Virus record (IMG/VR): IMGVR_UViG_3300022200_000077
Span: 1 to 47,941 of that record
Length of the DNA: 47,941 bases
Reading direction: 5' to 3' (one strand)
Source: a virus
Part shown: piece by piece, positions 31,902 to 40,329 of the stretch
Numbering within the stretch: position 1 is the first letter of the stretch
How the letters are laid out: each line of letters opens with the position of its first letter
Program-made: the position numbers and the translations under genes
Notes under the pieces: model-generated
The model's database searches: none
What the model saw: the letters and a program-made list of their open reading frames with translations, nothing else
Told to the model about the DNA's origin: nothing

Positions 31902-32621
31902 GTATTTTGACATATTAATTGCCGCTTGTAAAGCGTCGTCTAAATTTTCTATCACTTTTTTACCTCTACGTTTGAATGGTATAACACTAGTAATACCGTC
32001 TAAAAATAACCATTCTTGGTCAAATTCATCACCTTTTTGATAAGTTTTGGTAAATTTTTTAACATACCCATCCCATTCTTCTTCAGGATAATCTTCCTTT
32101 TTAGGGACATAGTTTTCATCAAACAATCTATCACCTATTTGAAACAAATTACCTCCTCGATGTGAGTACCCATAATAACCTTTAACACCATCTATACCAC
32201 TAAGAACTGTCTTATAACCATATGCGGTTCTCCATACAATCGCAACACCACGAGGATATTCATCACACACGGTCATACCATTTTTAAAGTACCACCAAGC
32301 TTCCTCAATACTACCAATATAGGTACCATCTTGACTTAAGAATGAGTTATATAAAGTGTGTTCATTATTAGGACCAAACTTATGCTCACCAATCTTACCA
32401 TCGGTGTACATTTGTATAAGTTCTAGTTTTACAGGGTCAATCTCTTGACCAAAACCGTCCTCAGTCTTTACATAATTAATTTTAAGTCTACTAACTAATT
32501 TAGTAAAACCAAGATTCAAATGAACCTTATTTAGTTTATTAGCCCCACTTGAATAATGAGGATTTTTCTCAAATTTCAATCTAAGTTTACCTTTATATGG
32601 TGTTTGGTTTTTAATAAACAT
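31893..32621 (-). CDS. Hypothetical protein
   Basis: 242 residues, rich in Tyr, Trp and Gly with a beta-type pattern (GYKTVLSGIDGVKGYYGYSHRGGNLFQIGD). No signal peptide or known motif. It is the third gene of a minus-strand operon with 32623-33147 and 33150-33341, separated by 1-2 nt. Unlike the tagged genes it has no TATTTAT box. Confidence 0.75.
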   Translation of the reverse strand: MFIKNQTPYKGKLRLKFEKNPHYSSGANKLNKVHLNLGFTKLVSRLKINYVKTEDGFGQEIDPVKLELIQMYTDGKIGEHKFGPNNEHTLYNSFLSQDGTYIGSIEEAWWYFKNGMTVCDEYPRGVAIVWRTAYGYKTVLSGIDGVKGYYGYSHRGGNLFQIGDRLFDENYVPKKEDYPEEEWDGYVKKFTKTYQKGDEFDQEWLFLDGITSVIPFKRRGKKVIENLDDALQAAINMSKYLS

Positions 32622-32622
32622 A

Positions 32623-33147
32623 TTAATTTAAATAAAAAGTATATCCTTTACTCCAGTAGTCACCATAATCACGGAATTGCGATAAATCCACATTGTTATA
32701 TTTTAACCCAGTCATTAGTTCAATAACTTCACCAACACTAACAATAATTGGTTCCAAATGTTTGGGGTCAAAATCCTCCTCAATATCTAGGTCATAAATC
32801 ATAGGAGTCCCTTTAATATAATCTTCAACAAGAAGAGTGTTTGGGTCTTCAAACAAATATTCAACATCCTCTGTTTGAAGGTTTAGATTGTCGTCAGACT
32901 CCCAAATTTTGTCACCGTTTTCGTTGTAAACTCTAATACTCAACAAATATGGGTTTGGGTATAACCCTAAAACAACTTCATCAGTATCCAAGAAGTCATC
33001 AACTTCTAAGATATTACAAATTTCCGTTACATCCATCCCATCATCAACAACATCACCATCAACAAGTTGTTGTTTTTGGTCATCAGTAAGGTTAAATACA
33101 TAAACCTCACCACCTTTACCACTTACTTCAATTTTATACTTTTTCAT
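32623..33147 (-). CDS. Acidic hypothetical protein
   Basis: 174 residues, strongly acidic. The first 25 residues form a beta hairpin (YKIEVSGKGGEVYVFNLTDDQ), then acidic segments and VLGLYPNPYLLSIRVYNENGDKIWES. No catalytic motif. Position between two small genes with 1-2 nt spacing shows an operon with thyA upstream. Confidence 0.73.
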   Translation of the reverse strand: MKKYKIEVSGKGGEVYVFNLTDDQKQQLVDGDVVDDGMDVTEICNILEVDDFLDTDEVVLGLYPNPYLLSIRVYNENGDKIWESDDNLNLQTEDVEYLFEDPNTLLVEDYIKGTPMIYDLDIEEDFDPKHLEPIIVSVGEVIELMTGLKYNNVDLSQFRDYGDYWSKGYTFYLN

Positions 33148-33149
33148 TT

Positions 33150-33341
33150 TTATAGTTGATTACAAAGTTCTTTACAAATTTCATACTCCTCAATTTTTTC
33201 AAAATATGGTAATATATGATTTATCATCATAATTTTATCGTCATTTGAATATCCTTCAAATTGAAAGTTATCATCTTTCATAGTTTGATACATATTCCAC
33301 ATCGATTTATCTAAAATTTCGGTATCTAAAATCTCTTTCAT
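33150..33341 (-). CDS. Small acidic protein
   Basis: 63 residues, helical, with ILPYFEKIEEYEICKELCNQL at the C-terminus. It lies 5 nt after the thyA stop and 2 nt before the next gene, so it is translated from the thyA transcript. Family not recognised. Confidence 0.68.
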   Translation of the reverse strand: MKEILDTEILDKSMWNMYQTMKDDNFQFEGYSNDDKIMMINHILPYFEKIEEYEICKELCNQL

Positions 33342-33346
33342 AACTT

Positions 33347-34558
33347 TTAATTTGATAATGGTGCTTTAATTGTTGGATGTGATTGATAATCTTTCAATGT
33401 AAAATCACTCACCACATAAGATTCAATACTTGGTCTTGACCCTTCATAAGTTGGGAACTGATTTAATGTTGGTAACTCAAATGGTTCTCTACCAATCTGT
33501 TCTTTTGCTTGTTCAATATGATTTAAGTATAAGTGAGTATCACCCAAGTTTCCAATCAATTGGTCAGGAACCATATTCACTTCTTTAGCTAAGATAGTAA
33601 GTAATAGTCCGTAAGAAGCAATGTTGAATGGTAAACCTAAGAATGTATCTACTGAACGTTGATTCCACATTAAAGAAATTGCTCTACGTGGAATACCATA
33701 AGAATCCATGTGTTCGTGAAAATAATCTGTTGAACGATTCATTGGTACTCGTGAACCATTGTATATATCAATACGTTCATCTAAATTCAACTCTCTTGTA
33801 TAAACTTGAAATCCGTAATGACAGGGTGGTAAAACCATTTGGTCTAATTCACCTACATTCCAAGCATTAACCATCAATCGTCTTGAGTCAGGATTTGTTT
33901 TAAGGTCGTTGATTAGGTTTTGGATTTGGTCTATACCTACTAAATAATGTTCACGTCCTTCAGTACCATATACTACTTTTAAGATGTCATGTTGTCCTTC
34001 GTGAAACCCTTTCCAATCTCTCCATTGCTTACCATACACGGGCCCGAGTTCACCCCACTTCTTAGCAAACTCATCATCGGTTTTGATTTTGTTGATGAAC
34101 TCTTCTTGTGTTAAATAAAAGAAAGGTTTCTCGGCTTTACCCTCTAAATAAGCATTTATTTGCCCTATCTTATATTCCTTTGATGTGTTTTCTAGCAATG
34201 GATAACCCCAACATTGGTCATTGTGTCCTTTTGCTAATTCTTCACCATTAAAATTATTTGAGTCAACTTCAAATTGTCTACACCAATTCTTATAAGCGTC
34301 CCCATCCCAAATATGACAATTATTATCAACTAAGTATTTGATATTTGTATCACCTCTTAAAAACCATAGTAGTTCTGTCACCATAGTTTTCCAAGCCATC
34401 TTCTTGGTAGTAAGTACTGGAAAACCATCTTGCATATTATGACGAATGGTATAACCAAAAATACTTTTGGTTCCTGTACCTGTTCGGTCTTTCTTTTCAA
34501 CTCCGTAATCTAAAATAGTTTGGAGTAATTCTTGGTATTGTTTATCTAGTTTGTTCAT
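33347..34558 (-). CDS. thyA: Thymidylate synthase (ThyA type) with insertions
   Basis: 403 residues from ATG 34558 (a second ATG lies at 34567), against about 264 in E. coli. Conserved parts: DRTGTGTKSIFG (dUMP phosphate site), LLWFLRGDTNI, WGELGPVYGKQWR, LPPCHYGFQVY with the catalytic Cys, QRSVDTFLGLPFNIASY and GDTHLYLNH. Insertions lie between about 90-175 (HIWDGDAYKNW onward) and around the QWRDWKG region. It converts dUMP to dTMP using methylene-tetrahydrofolate, supporting phage DNA synthesis in an AT-rich genome. Confidence 0.96.
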   Translation of the reverse strand: MNKLDKQYQELLQTILDYGVEKKDRTGTGTKSIFGYTIRHNMQDGFPVLTTKKMAWKTMVTELLWFLRGDTNIKYLVDNNCHIWDGDAYKNWCRQFEVDSNNFNGEELAKGHNDQCWGYPLLENTSKEYKIGQINAYLEGKAEKPFFYLTQEEFINKIKTDDEFAKKWGELGPVYGKQWRDWKGFHEGQHDILKVVYGTEGREHYLVGIDQIQNLINDLKTNPDSRRLMVNAWNVGELDQMVLPPCHYGFQVYTRELNLDERIDIYNGSRVPMNRSTDYFHEHMDSYGIPRRAISLMWNQRSVDTFLGLPFNIASYGLLLTILAKEVNMVPDQLIGNLGDTHLYLNHIEQAKEQIGREPFELPTLNQFPTYEGSRPSIESYVVSDFTLKDYQSHPTIKAPLSN

Positions 34559-34640
34559 AAATCCCAAATTGTTTTTCGTTTCTTTTTAAACTTATTTAAA
34601 ATTAATTCAATAATGAATATTATCTTTTGAAATACCCTTC

Positions 34641-35039
34641 TCATCGTTGTTTAATCCATTTTCTATCCGAATTTAGTAAAAACTCACCAATAAAACAATC
34701 CTTTTTGTCCCAATCTTCAGGAGAAAGTAAAGAAAGGGTGTTAATACCCTTAAAATTATACAAAAAGTAACTTTTACCAACAATAGGGTCAAAAGAAATT
34801 TTAGATTCCCAAACCATAACCGAATCGTTGTATTCTTGGTAAAGTTTTTGGATTTTTTCCACCAATTCGTCTTTTTCTCTCTCAAAAACGTCTAACATTT
34901 TCTTTGAGGATTCTTTTTTAACCAAACCAACGTTGGGTAAATCAAACTTTGGTGCAGTTACATTAGTGGGATACGACTTTTTACTAGCATCGTACCCATT
35001 TTCTTCGCTCCATACTACTAAATCAGGTTTTTTCATCAT
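34641..35039 (-). CDS. DUF2452-like protein
   Basis: 132 residues matching the pattern of the DUF2452 family: VVWSEENGYDASKKSYPTNV at the start, a Pro-containing TAPKFDLPNVGLVKKE, a central helix, and FDPIVGKSYFLYN then LSLLSPEDW. The function of that family is not known to me. The ATG overlaps the stop of the next upstream gene by 4 nt (ATGA). Confidence 0.78.
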   Translation of the reverse strand: MMKKPDLVVWSEENGYDASKKSYPTNVTAPKFDLPNVGLVKKESSKKMLDVFEREKDELVEKIQKLYQEYNDSVMVWESKISFDPIVGKSYFLYNFKGINTLSLLSPEDWDKKDCFIGEFLLNSDRKWIKQR

Positions 35040-35278
35040 ACATGGTATATTGAGAACTCGAATCCTGTAAAATCAGTGAAATAACTAGTTAATCCAATCT
35101 CTTTAGTGTCAGTACCGTTGAGCCTTACTCCAACAAAGACTGCAGGAGTATCTTTAACCCACTCACCAGACTCATTTAACTGATTTCTTTCCAATATTTC
35201 ATAATTAACCACCTCTATTTTACCTTCGGGGTACAATTTCTCCAACATGGATTCAAATAATTCTCGTCTCACAATCAA
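35036..35278 (-). CDS. Hypothetical protein
   Basis: 80 residues, a small alpha/beta protein (MLEKLYPEGKIEVVNYEIL, AVFVGVRLNGTDTKEIGLTSY). Translationally coupled to the DUF2452-like gene. Family not recognised. Confidence 0.68.
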   Translation of the reverse strand: MIVRRELFESMLEKLYPEGKIEVVNYEILERNQLNESGEWVKDTPAVFVGVRLNGTDTKEIGLTSYFTDFTGFEFSIYHV

Positions 35279-35394
35279 GTTTAGGTGAAATTTTAAGTTT
35301 TATCAATATTTTTGTACTAACCGCTTGTATTATCGGAAAAGATTTTCTAATTTTGTGGTGTAATCAATATTTTAATTAAAACAAAAAGAAAACT

Positions 35395-35631
35395 ATGGCA
35401 ACAAAATCAGGAGGACGCGGTCGTTACATCACTAAGGTTGGTTTTTACGACATTTATGCAAAAGACGCAATGAAAAAAGGTACTAATGGTAAAAAATCTG
35501 TATCATCAACAGAATATGTTGTTTACCATTCAAAAAAAATTGTTGAGAAAGGATTAAAGACTAAGGATTTGGCGGTGACTAAAGCTATTGAGTTGTTAGG
35601 TGATAAATATAGGGCGGTTTATAGTCTTTAA
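35395..35631 (+). CDS. Small basic protein
   Basis: 78 residues, lysine-rich with a Gly-rich start (ATKSGGRGRYITKVGFYDIY) and a beta strand pair around STEYVVYHSKKIVEKG, ending in a helix. A nucleic-acid-binding role is possible by charge. TATTTTTG near 35308 could be its -7 box, giving a leader of about 80 nt, unlike most genes here. Confidence 0.7.
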   Translation: MATKSGGRGRYITKVGFYDIYAKDAMKKGTNGKKSVSSTEYVVYHSKKIVEKGLKTKDLAVTKAIELLGDKYRAVYSL

Positions 35632-35636
35632 TATTA

Positions 35637-35661
35637 AAAAGTCGGTTTTCCGACTTTTTTT
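35637..35661 (+). terminator. Terminator
   Basis: AAAAGTCGG-TTTT-CCGACTTTTTTT. Confidence 0.88.
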
Positions 35662-35703
35662 ATTTGAGATTATTTATTTTTTCACCTATATTTTATAAAA
35701 AAA

Positions 35704-36387
35704 ATGATTAATATGGATTTTGGAAAAGATTTTAGAAAGTATGCGATGAGCGAACATGGTTTGTCATCAATGAACCTACACTATTTTGAAAATAGTATCG
35801 AGAACTCTATGACTCCTTACATTTTAGAAGAGCGTGAGATGAGAGTTACTCAAATGGATATCTTTTCTCGTTTGATGAGAGAACGTTTATTGTGGGTTGC
35901 AGGCCCTGTTGATGATAGAATGTCAACAGTAGTTCAAGCACAATTAATGTATTTAGATTCGGTTGATAGTACCGATATCACTATGCACATAGATAGTCCT
36001 GGTGGTTCAGTAAAATCAGGTTTGAGTATGGTTGATGTTATGGATTACATTAAATGCGATATTCGTACCGTAAATACTGGTATGGCGGCGTCAATGGGTT
36101 CGGTTTTATTAGGTGCGGGTACTAAAGGTAAACGTTCATCATTACGTTTTTCTCGTACAATGCTACACCAATCATCAGGTGGGTTTAGAGGTAATATTCA
36201 AGATGCGGAGATTGACATGACTGAATGGAAAAAAATTAACCAAGTACTATTTGACTTGTTAGGTAGTTATTGTGGTAAACCTGCTAAACAAGTTATGAAA
36301 GATGCCAGTCGTGATTTATGGTTGACTTCTGATGAAGCTCTTAAGTATGGTATTATTGATGAGATTGTAACTAGTAAGAAGAAATAA
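35704..36387 (+). CDS. clpP: ClpP-type serine protease
   Basis: 227 residues. The catalytic triad is complete: Ser130 in TGMAASMGSVLLG, His155 in RTMLHQSSGG, Asp204 in DASRDLWLTSDEA. IDSPGGSVKSGLSM forms the oxyanion/handle region, and EREMRVTQMDIFSRLM is the N-terminal segment typical of Bacteroidota ClpP. ClpP rings need an AAA+ partner; none is encoded here, so the phage ring may join host ClpX/ClpA. A role as capsid prohead protease is less likely, but it is the only clear ClpP-like enzyme in the window. Confidence 0.95.
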   Translation: MINMDFGKDFRKYAMSEHGLSSMNLHYFENSIENSMTPYILEEREMRVTQMDIFSRLMRERLLWVAGPVDDRMSTVVQAQLMYLDSVDSTDITMHIDSPGGSVKSGLSMVDVMDYIKCDIRTVNTGMAASMGSVLLGAGTKGKRSSLRFSRTMLHQSSGGFRGNIQDAEIDMTEWKKINQVLFDLLGSYCGKPAKQVMKDASRDLWLTSDEALKYGIIDEIVTSKKK

Positions 36388-36413
36388 AAAAAGGGGTTTA
36401 AAACCCCTTTTTA
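36386..36413. terminator. Bidirectional terminator
   Basis: AAAAGGGGTTT-AAAACCCCTTTTT between convergent clpP and the 36415-36741 gene. Confidence 0.85.
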
Positions 36414-36414
36414 A

Positions 36415-36741
36415 TTATTTAGATTTTTTACAAAATGGTTTACCCTCTTTTGAATTAAAAACAATTACATTATCTTTTTCTTCCCCTTTAGTTAGACCCA
36501 ATTTTGTTGAGTTAAATTTCCAACAATCGGGTAGTTGATTAATTTCGGAATTACCCAATGGTTTTACTGTCGTTGTTTGTGTTGTAGTCGGAGCAACAGT
36601 TGTCGTTTGTGTTGTAGTACCTGATTGTGGTGGTTCGGTTGTACCGCTAGTTGTTGTGGTTCCTGATTGTTGTTCTCTTAATATAAATTTTTTATCAAGT
36701 CTAACATTGGCTTCGTGAATACTTCGTAATTTATTACTCAT
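36415..36741 (-). CDS. Tagged Thr-rich small protein
   Basis: 108 residues. Leader-like head MSNKLRSIHEANVRLDKKFI ends at ILREQ, then a low-complexity Thr/Gln/Ser/Pro stretch of about 50 residues, and a short folded end with DCWKFNSTKLG and KPFCKKSK (two Cys). After processing only the flexible linker and the C-terminal knob would remain. Similar C-terminal knobs end the 46214-46534 protein (KCWKSL...TDCGS). Confidence 0.75.
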   Translation of the reverse strand: MSNKLRSIHEANVRLDKKFILREQQSGTTTTSGTTEPPQSGTTTQTTTVAPTTTQTTTVKPLGNSEINQLPDCWKFNSTKLGLTKGEEKDNVIVFNSKEGKPFCKKSK

Positions 36742-36756
36742 AAGATTATTTTAATA

Positions 36757-36763
36757 ATAAATA
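36757..36763 (-). promoter_or_regulatory. TATTTAT box
   Basis: 15 nt before the ATG at 36741. Confidence 0.55.
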
Positions 36764-36767
36764 TAAG

Positions 36768-37031
36768 TTATTTATTCTTTAGTTTATCTACGTAAATATA
36801 TTTTATTGTGTCACCAATGTGGTAAACATCATTTTGGTTGGTAATTATTTTTTCACCACAATCAGTTGTATAGTAATACTTACTATATGGTTCTAAGGTA
36901 CTAATATTCTTTTTTACCTCAACACTTACAATCACACATTTTATAACTAAATCATTTTTTGTAATTTTGTGAGGTTCCCTACAAGAATATAATGACAACC
37001 CAATAAATAAGTAATAAAGTTTTTTAATCAT
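36768..37031 (-). CDS. Putative lipoprotein
   Basis: 87 residues. KKLYYLFIGLSLYSC is a short lipoprotein signal with a lipobox-like LYSC, mature Cys17. The rest is a small beta-rich domain (VIKCVIVSVEVKKNI, YTTDCGEKIITNQNDVYHIGDTIKYIYV). Phage lipoproteins often serve superinfection exclusion or as o-spanins; neither is shown here. Confidence 0.75.
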   Translation of the reverse strand: MIKKLYYLFIGLSLYSCREPHKITKNDLVIKCVIVSVEVKKNISTLEPYSKYYYTTDCGEKIITNQNDVYHIGDTIKYIYVDKLKNK

Positions 37032-37071
37032 ATTTAATTTTACATAAAAAAAATAATCAAGTCAAATAAGT

Positions 37072-37569
37072 TTAATTGATTGAAAGTTTGTCTGACATCA
37101 TTTGACTTAACGTTTGCCCGCCGCTAACATTTAACCCACTTGTTACACTACTTTTTTGTGTTTGAGTCGTACCAGACGTTACATTGGTTTTTGGTATCCC
37201 AGCAGTACCTGAAGTACCTTGAGTACCTGATGTTCCATCGGTACTTGGTGTTTCTTGTTTAGTTTGTTTTTCTTTTACTTTTGTGATTAAAACTGTTAAC
37301 TGAGAATCCGCCTCATTTTGAGTAGGATACTCCTTAAAATATTGTGAAAATTCACTAAATTCTGGTAGTGAAATAGGGTCTACATTGGTCCCATTTTTAT
37401 TAATATATATTTTATATCCTTTTGGGTTCAAAGTGCTTTGAGGAAATTGTTGTGTATACCATTGATTATATGGTTTTGCCGCATCGTAAAAACTAACCTC
37501 ATTAATTATATATCTCCTTTCTAAAAGGATATTTGCTCTTTGTATTGATTGTTTTTTATGATAACTCAT
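37072..37569 (-). CDS. Tagged protein with Thr/Ser/Gly-rich tail
   Basis: 165 residues. The head MSYHKKQSIQRANILLERRY continues IINEVS, comparable with the 36415-36741 gene (both have R-A/S-x-x-A-N, hydrophobic, then R/K-x-I-x-x-E). A small domain follows (YDAAKPYNQWYTQQFPQSTL, GYKIYINKNGTNVDP), then a repeat region of TSGT/GTSG units at about 108-145. Stop and upstream start overlap by one base, so it is coupled to the 37569-38027 gene. Confidence 0.75.
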   Translation of the reverse strand: MSYHKKQSIQRANILLERRYIINEVSFYDAAKPYNQWYTQQFPQSTLNPKGYKIYINKNGTNVDPISLPEFSEFSQYFKEYPTQNEADSQLTVLITKVKEKQTKQETPSTDGTSGTQGTSGTAGIPKTNVTSGTTQTQKSSVTSGLNVSGGQTLSQMMSDKLSIN

Positions 37570-38027
37570 TATTTAATAATATAATCATCAACATTTATTG
37601 TTACTATAGAATTTAATTCATTTTCACCAGTATCGATATATATTTTATAATTATTTGGTAATTTGGAATAAAAGAAATTAATTTTATCTCTTACTTCTTT
37701 ACCATAATCATAAGAATCGTCAAGAAACTTATTCCATTTAGGTGTAAACCCTTCTAATGGGTTCCCGTTTTTGTTGGTTGTTAATCCAAAAAATAATGAT
37801 GCCCCTCTATCCCTATAATTATCTTTGTCAAGATAAAGATTTGTTTGTTCGGCTAATTTTTTAATGTTAATAAATAAATCAATATATAAAATATATTTAT
37901 ATTTTTTATAATTACTATCTAATTGCCAACCAACAATAAATGGATACTTTTTTGCCGCGGCTTTAATCGACATATCCAAACCTTTAACTTGCAAATCATT
38001 AAAATTATTATCTCTAAATTCCTCCAT
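37569..38027 (-). CDS. Hypothetical protein
   Basis: 152 residues, Tyr/Lys/Asn-rich, with DLFINIKKLAEQTNLYLDKD in the middle and a beta-type end (KIYIDTGENELNSIVTINVDDY). No leader tag and no motif recognised. Coupled to its neighbours on both sides (2-nt gap upstream, 1-nt overlap downstream). Confidence 0.72.
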   Translation of the reverse strand: MEEFRDNNFNDLQVKGLDMSIKAAAKKYPFIVGWQLDSNYKKYKYILYIDLFINIKKLAEQTNLYLDKDNYRDRGASLFFGLTTNKNGNPLEGFTPKWNKFLDDSYDYGKEVRDKINFFYSKLPNNYKIYIDTGENELNSIVTINVDDYIIK

Positions 38028-38029
38028 AA

Positions 38030-38659
38030 CTATTTACACCCGTAAATTGTATTACCTCTTTTCATGTTTTTAAAATCAAGAAAAATTAAAAATGTGATAT
38101 ACGCTAATGGTGATTTTTTCCAACTAAAGGCACATTTGAATAATTTACTTTCAGCTTTATAAATAAGACATCGTAAAAGTCTTAATATAATCCAAGTACC
38201 CAAAATAACCCAACCCCAAATAGGTATTAAAGTTAATACAGGTTGTAATACAGTAATTAACTCAGCTTGTTCTTTAATAGGTTCTTTATCCTCAGGATTT
38301 TTCATCTTATTTTTAACGTAAGATATCATTTGTTTGATATCATCAATAGATGCGTTAGGTAAAATCTCACTCAATTTACTATCTAATTGATTTTTGATTT
38401 CTTCTAAACTTGAAGGTATTGCTAAAGTATCACCACTACTAATAATGTCGTTAATCCCTAATGTTTGGATTTCATTATTAATTTGTTCAACCTTTTCTAA
38501 ACCTTTTCCTGTTTCAAAATTAATACACGCTTCGGGAGAGCCAATATCTTCAAAAGGACCACCTTCATTGATTTTTTGTTCAGATATGACCACACCTCTT
38601 TTATACCCCAAAAGATATTTCATAGTGTTTAATTCTTCATTTAATATATTTTTAGACAT
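38030..38659 (-). CDS. Tagged membrane protein
   Basis: 209 residues. Leader MSKNILNEELNTMKYLLGY, then GVVISEQKINEGG with two possible processing sites (ISEQ, INEG). A helical part and one strong hydrophobic region follow (ITVLQPVLTLIPIWGWVILG, then TWIILRLLRCLIY). Its leader is a close relative of that of the 9966-11201 protein (N/I-E-E-L-N/T-x-M/V-K-x-L-x-G-Y). AATTTATAA upstream is an imperfect TATTTAT box. Confidence 0.78.
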   Translation of the reverse strand: MSKNILNEELNTMKYLLGYKRGVVISEQKINEGGPFEDIGSPEACINFETGKGLEKVEQINNEIQTLGINDIISSGDTLAIPSSLEEIKNQLDSKLSEILPNASIDDIKQMISYVKNKMKNPEDKEPIKEQAELITVLQPVLTLIPIWGWVILGTWIILRLLRCLIYKAESKLFKCAFSWKKSPLAYITFLIFLDFKNMKRGNTIYGCK

Positions 38660-38688
38660 GATATTATATTCTACTTTTATAAATTATT

Positions 38689-39654
38689 TTAAAAATTACT
38701 ATAAACAACCGACTCCTTATCAATAAAGGTATTGTTTTTAGGGAATTCATTTATTGGTTTTGCAACACATTTTAACGGTTTAATACTTTCTATTGAAACT
38801 GGTTGGTATTTTTTAAGTACTAACATTTTTTTACCTGAAGTGAAAACTAAATAATCCACATACTGTTCATTAACTGTGATTCTATTTCTTTTAAACACTT
38901 TATAACCCCCTTTTTCTTTGATTCCAGATGAAACCATATCACAAGGGGTTTGGTCTAATTTTGATAAACTACCAACACTTTTAACCTGTGTTTTAAAAAT
39001 ATCACCATCCTTTTCAAAAATCATATCTACACCTAACTTAGTATCGATAGGACTACCTTCAGAAGCTCGGTAGATTAAATTATATCCGAGTTTAGTCATT
39101 TCATCAATTACAAATTCTTCCGATTTATCACCCTTAGTGGTATTTAACCTGTTGTTTTGTATGTATTTATCGTAATTACCTTTTAAGTATTTTTGATAAT
39201 AGTGTTCAGGTCTATCAAACATTTGGTTCGATAAATTATTAATCTCTTTTACTTCACTGTATTTATTAGTTTTTAAATTCTCAACTATTTTACAAACACA
39301 ATATTTTTCATCGATTAAAATATCTGTAATTAATACCGCCAAATCACTATAGTTAGTGTTTAGTTTATTAATAGGCATCCAATTACCATCATCATCGTAC
39401 ATCATTTTAATCGACATTACATCATCAATTCTTTTATCGTCGAAATTAAAAAATCTTTTAAGGATATCCTTATCTTTTTTGTACTGTTCAGAATTTTTTG
39501 GCATGTATTGTTTATGCCTATCAAGAGCAACGTCTATTGGTCTGCGAAAAAACTTTTTTGTTTCAACGGTGTTTAACAAAGTAGTTAATTCGTTGATACA
39601 TTTTTCATTTAGGCAAACACTTTCAAATTGTTCTTGGGTGATTAATATCTCCAT
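38689..39654 (-). CDS. PD-(D/E)xK-type nuclease-like protein with N-terminal tag
   Basis: 321 residues. The tag-like start MEILITQEQFESVCLNEKCI precedes a helical part. Residues 174-226 fit a restriction-endonuclease-like core: KGDKSEEFVIDEMTKLGY with Glu180, GVDMIFEKDGDIFKTQVKS with Asp210 and Q-V-K at 223-225 (Q in place of the second acid, as in several PD-(D/E)xK families). If packaged, it would enter the host with the DNA and could act on host or competitor DNA. Catalytic activity is a prediction. Confidence 0.72.
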   Translation of the reverse strand: MEILITQEQFESVCLNEKCINELTTLLNTVETKKFFRRPIDVALDRHKQYMPKNSEQYKKDKDILKRFFNFDDKRIDDVMSIKMMYDDDGNWMPINKLNTNYSDLAVLITDILIDEKYCVCKIVENLKTNKYSEVKEINNLSNQMFDRPEHYYQKYLKGNYDKYIQNNRLNTTKGDKSEEFVIDEMTKLGYNLIYRASEGSPIDTKLGVDMIFEKDGDIFKTQVKSVGSLSKLDQTPCDMVSSGIKEKGGYKVFKRNRITVNEQYVDYLVFTSGKKMLVLKKYQPVSIESIKPLKCVAKPINEFPKNNTFIDKESVVYSNF

Positions 39655-39659
39655 ATAGA

Positions 39660-39666
39660 ATAAATA
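39660..39666 (-). promoter_or_regulatory. TATTTAT box
   Basis: 5 nt before the ATG at 39654; a second copy lies at 39672-39678. Confidence 0.55.
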
Positions 39667-39680
39667 TCTGTATAAATAAA

Positions 39681-39702
39681 AAACCCCCTTAAAAGGGGGT
39701 TA
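39681..39702. terminator. Terminator
   Basis: AACCCCCTT-AAAAGGGGGTT with A-run upstream, stopping minus-strand transcripts of the 39721-39909 gene. Confidence 0.8.
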
Positions 39703-39720
39703 TAGAAATTATGAAGGTTA

Positions 39721-39909
39721 TTAACGTGTCATCAAAATGTTTATTTGTTGCATAATTTGACGTTGTCTAGCTTCTAACTGAACAATTTCAGTTATTTGGG
39801 CTCTATTCAAATCAATGTTTTGACCTTTAATTTCATTAATTTTGTTATGTAGTCTAGTGTGTTCATTTAACAACTGACCATAAAGTGATGCTTTTTGAGA
39901 TTCGTTCAT
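39721..39909 (-). CDS. Small coiled-coil protein
   Basis: 62 residues, almost wholly helical: LYGQLLNEHTRLHNKINEIK, then RAQITEIVQLEARQRQIMQQ, with heptad hydrophobics. Such a short Gln/Glu-rich helix hairpin may be a dimerising adaptor. No known family; no clear promoter box. Confidence 0.68.
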   Translation of the reverse strand: MNESQKASLYGQLLNEHTRLHNKINEIKGQNIDLNRAQITEIVQLEARQRQIMQQINILMTR

Positions 39910-39947
39910 AATTTTAAGTTTAATTTTTAATTTAGTTATGTAAATAA

Positions 39948-40325
39948 TTAAGACCTTTCTTTATCAATAATATTAACAGGTAATCCATAATTTTTTTCAA
40001 ACCAAGGTCTTAATAGTTGTTTAAAATTTTCAACACCAAAAACATTTATTACGTTTCTGAAAAACCATTCAGCGTAATATAATGCTGGTGACTCATTTTC
40101 TTCGGTATAATCATTACCTGTTGGGTGGTATTGTAGTGCCCATTCGTCATCTTCCCAATCATCCTCAACATTTTCGTAATAATTGTAGACATCTAAATCA
40201 ACATATCTGTTTTTTTCAGAAACATAGTAGTCATAACTTTTATCAGCTCTTTCTAAATCCTTAAACTCAGTCATAATAGAGTTAAAAATGGTTTCTAACT
40301 GTTTATGTTTAATTTTTATATCCAT
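39948..40325 (-). CDS. Acidic small protein of the WF-L-V paralogous family
   Basis: 125 residues. The head MDIKIKHKQLETIFNSIMTE is a helix related to the leader, the middle is Asp/Glu/Tyr-rich, and the end LLRPWFEKNYGLPVNIID matches the ends of the proteins at 42938-43318 and 43318-43689 (VFKxWFxxxFxLxVxTI). Family expansion by duplication is likely. Function unknown. Confidence 0.75.
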   Translation of the reverse strand: MDIKIKHKQLETIFNSIMTEFKDLERADKSYDYYVSEKNRYVDLDVYNYYENVEDDWEDDEWALQYHPTGNDYTEENESPALYYAEWFFRNVINVFGVENFKQLLRPWFEKNYGLPVNIIDKERS

Positions 40326-40329
40326 ATAT

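Noticed and set aside
35704-36387. ClpP as the prohead protease that would cleave the tags
   Set aside because: It has a normal ClpP triad and Bacteroidota-type N-terminus; ClpP-fold prohead proteases usually look different and lie next to the capsid gene, which is not in this window. Cannot be excluded.
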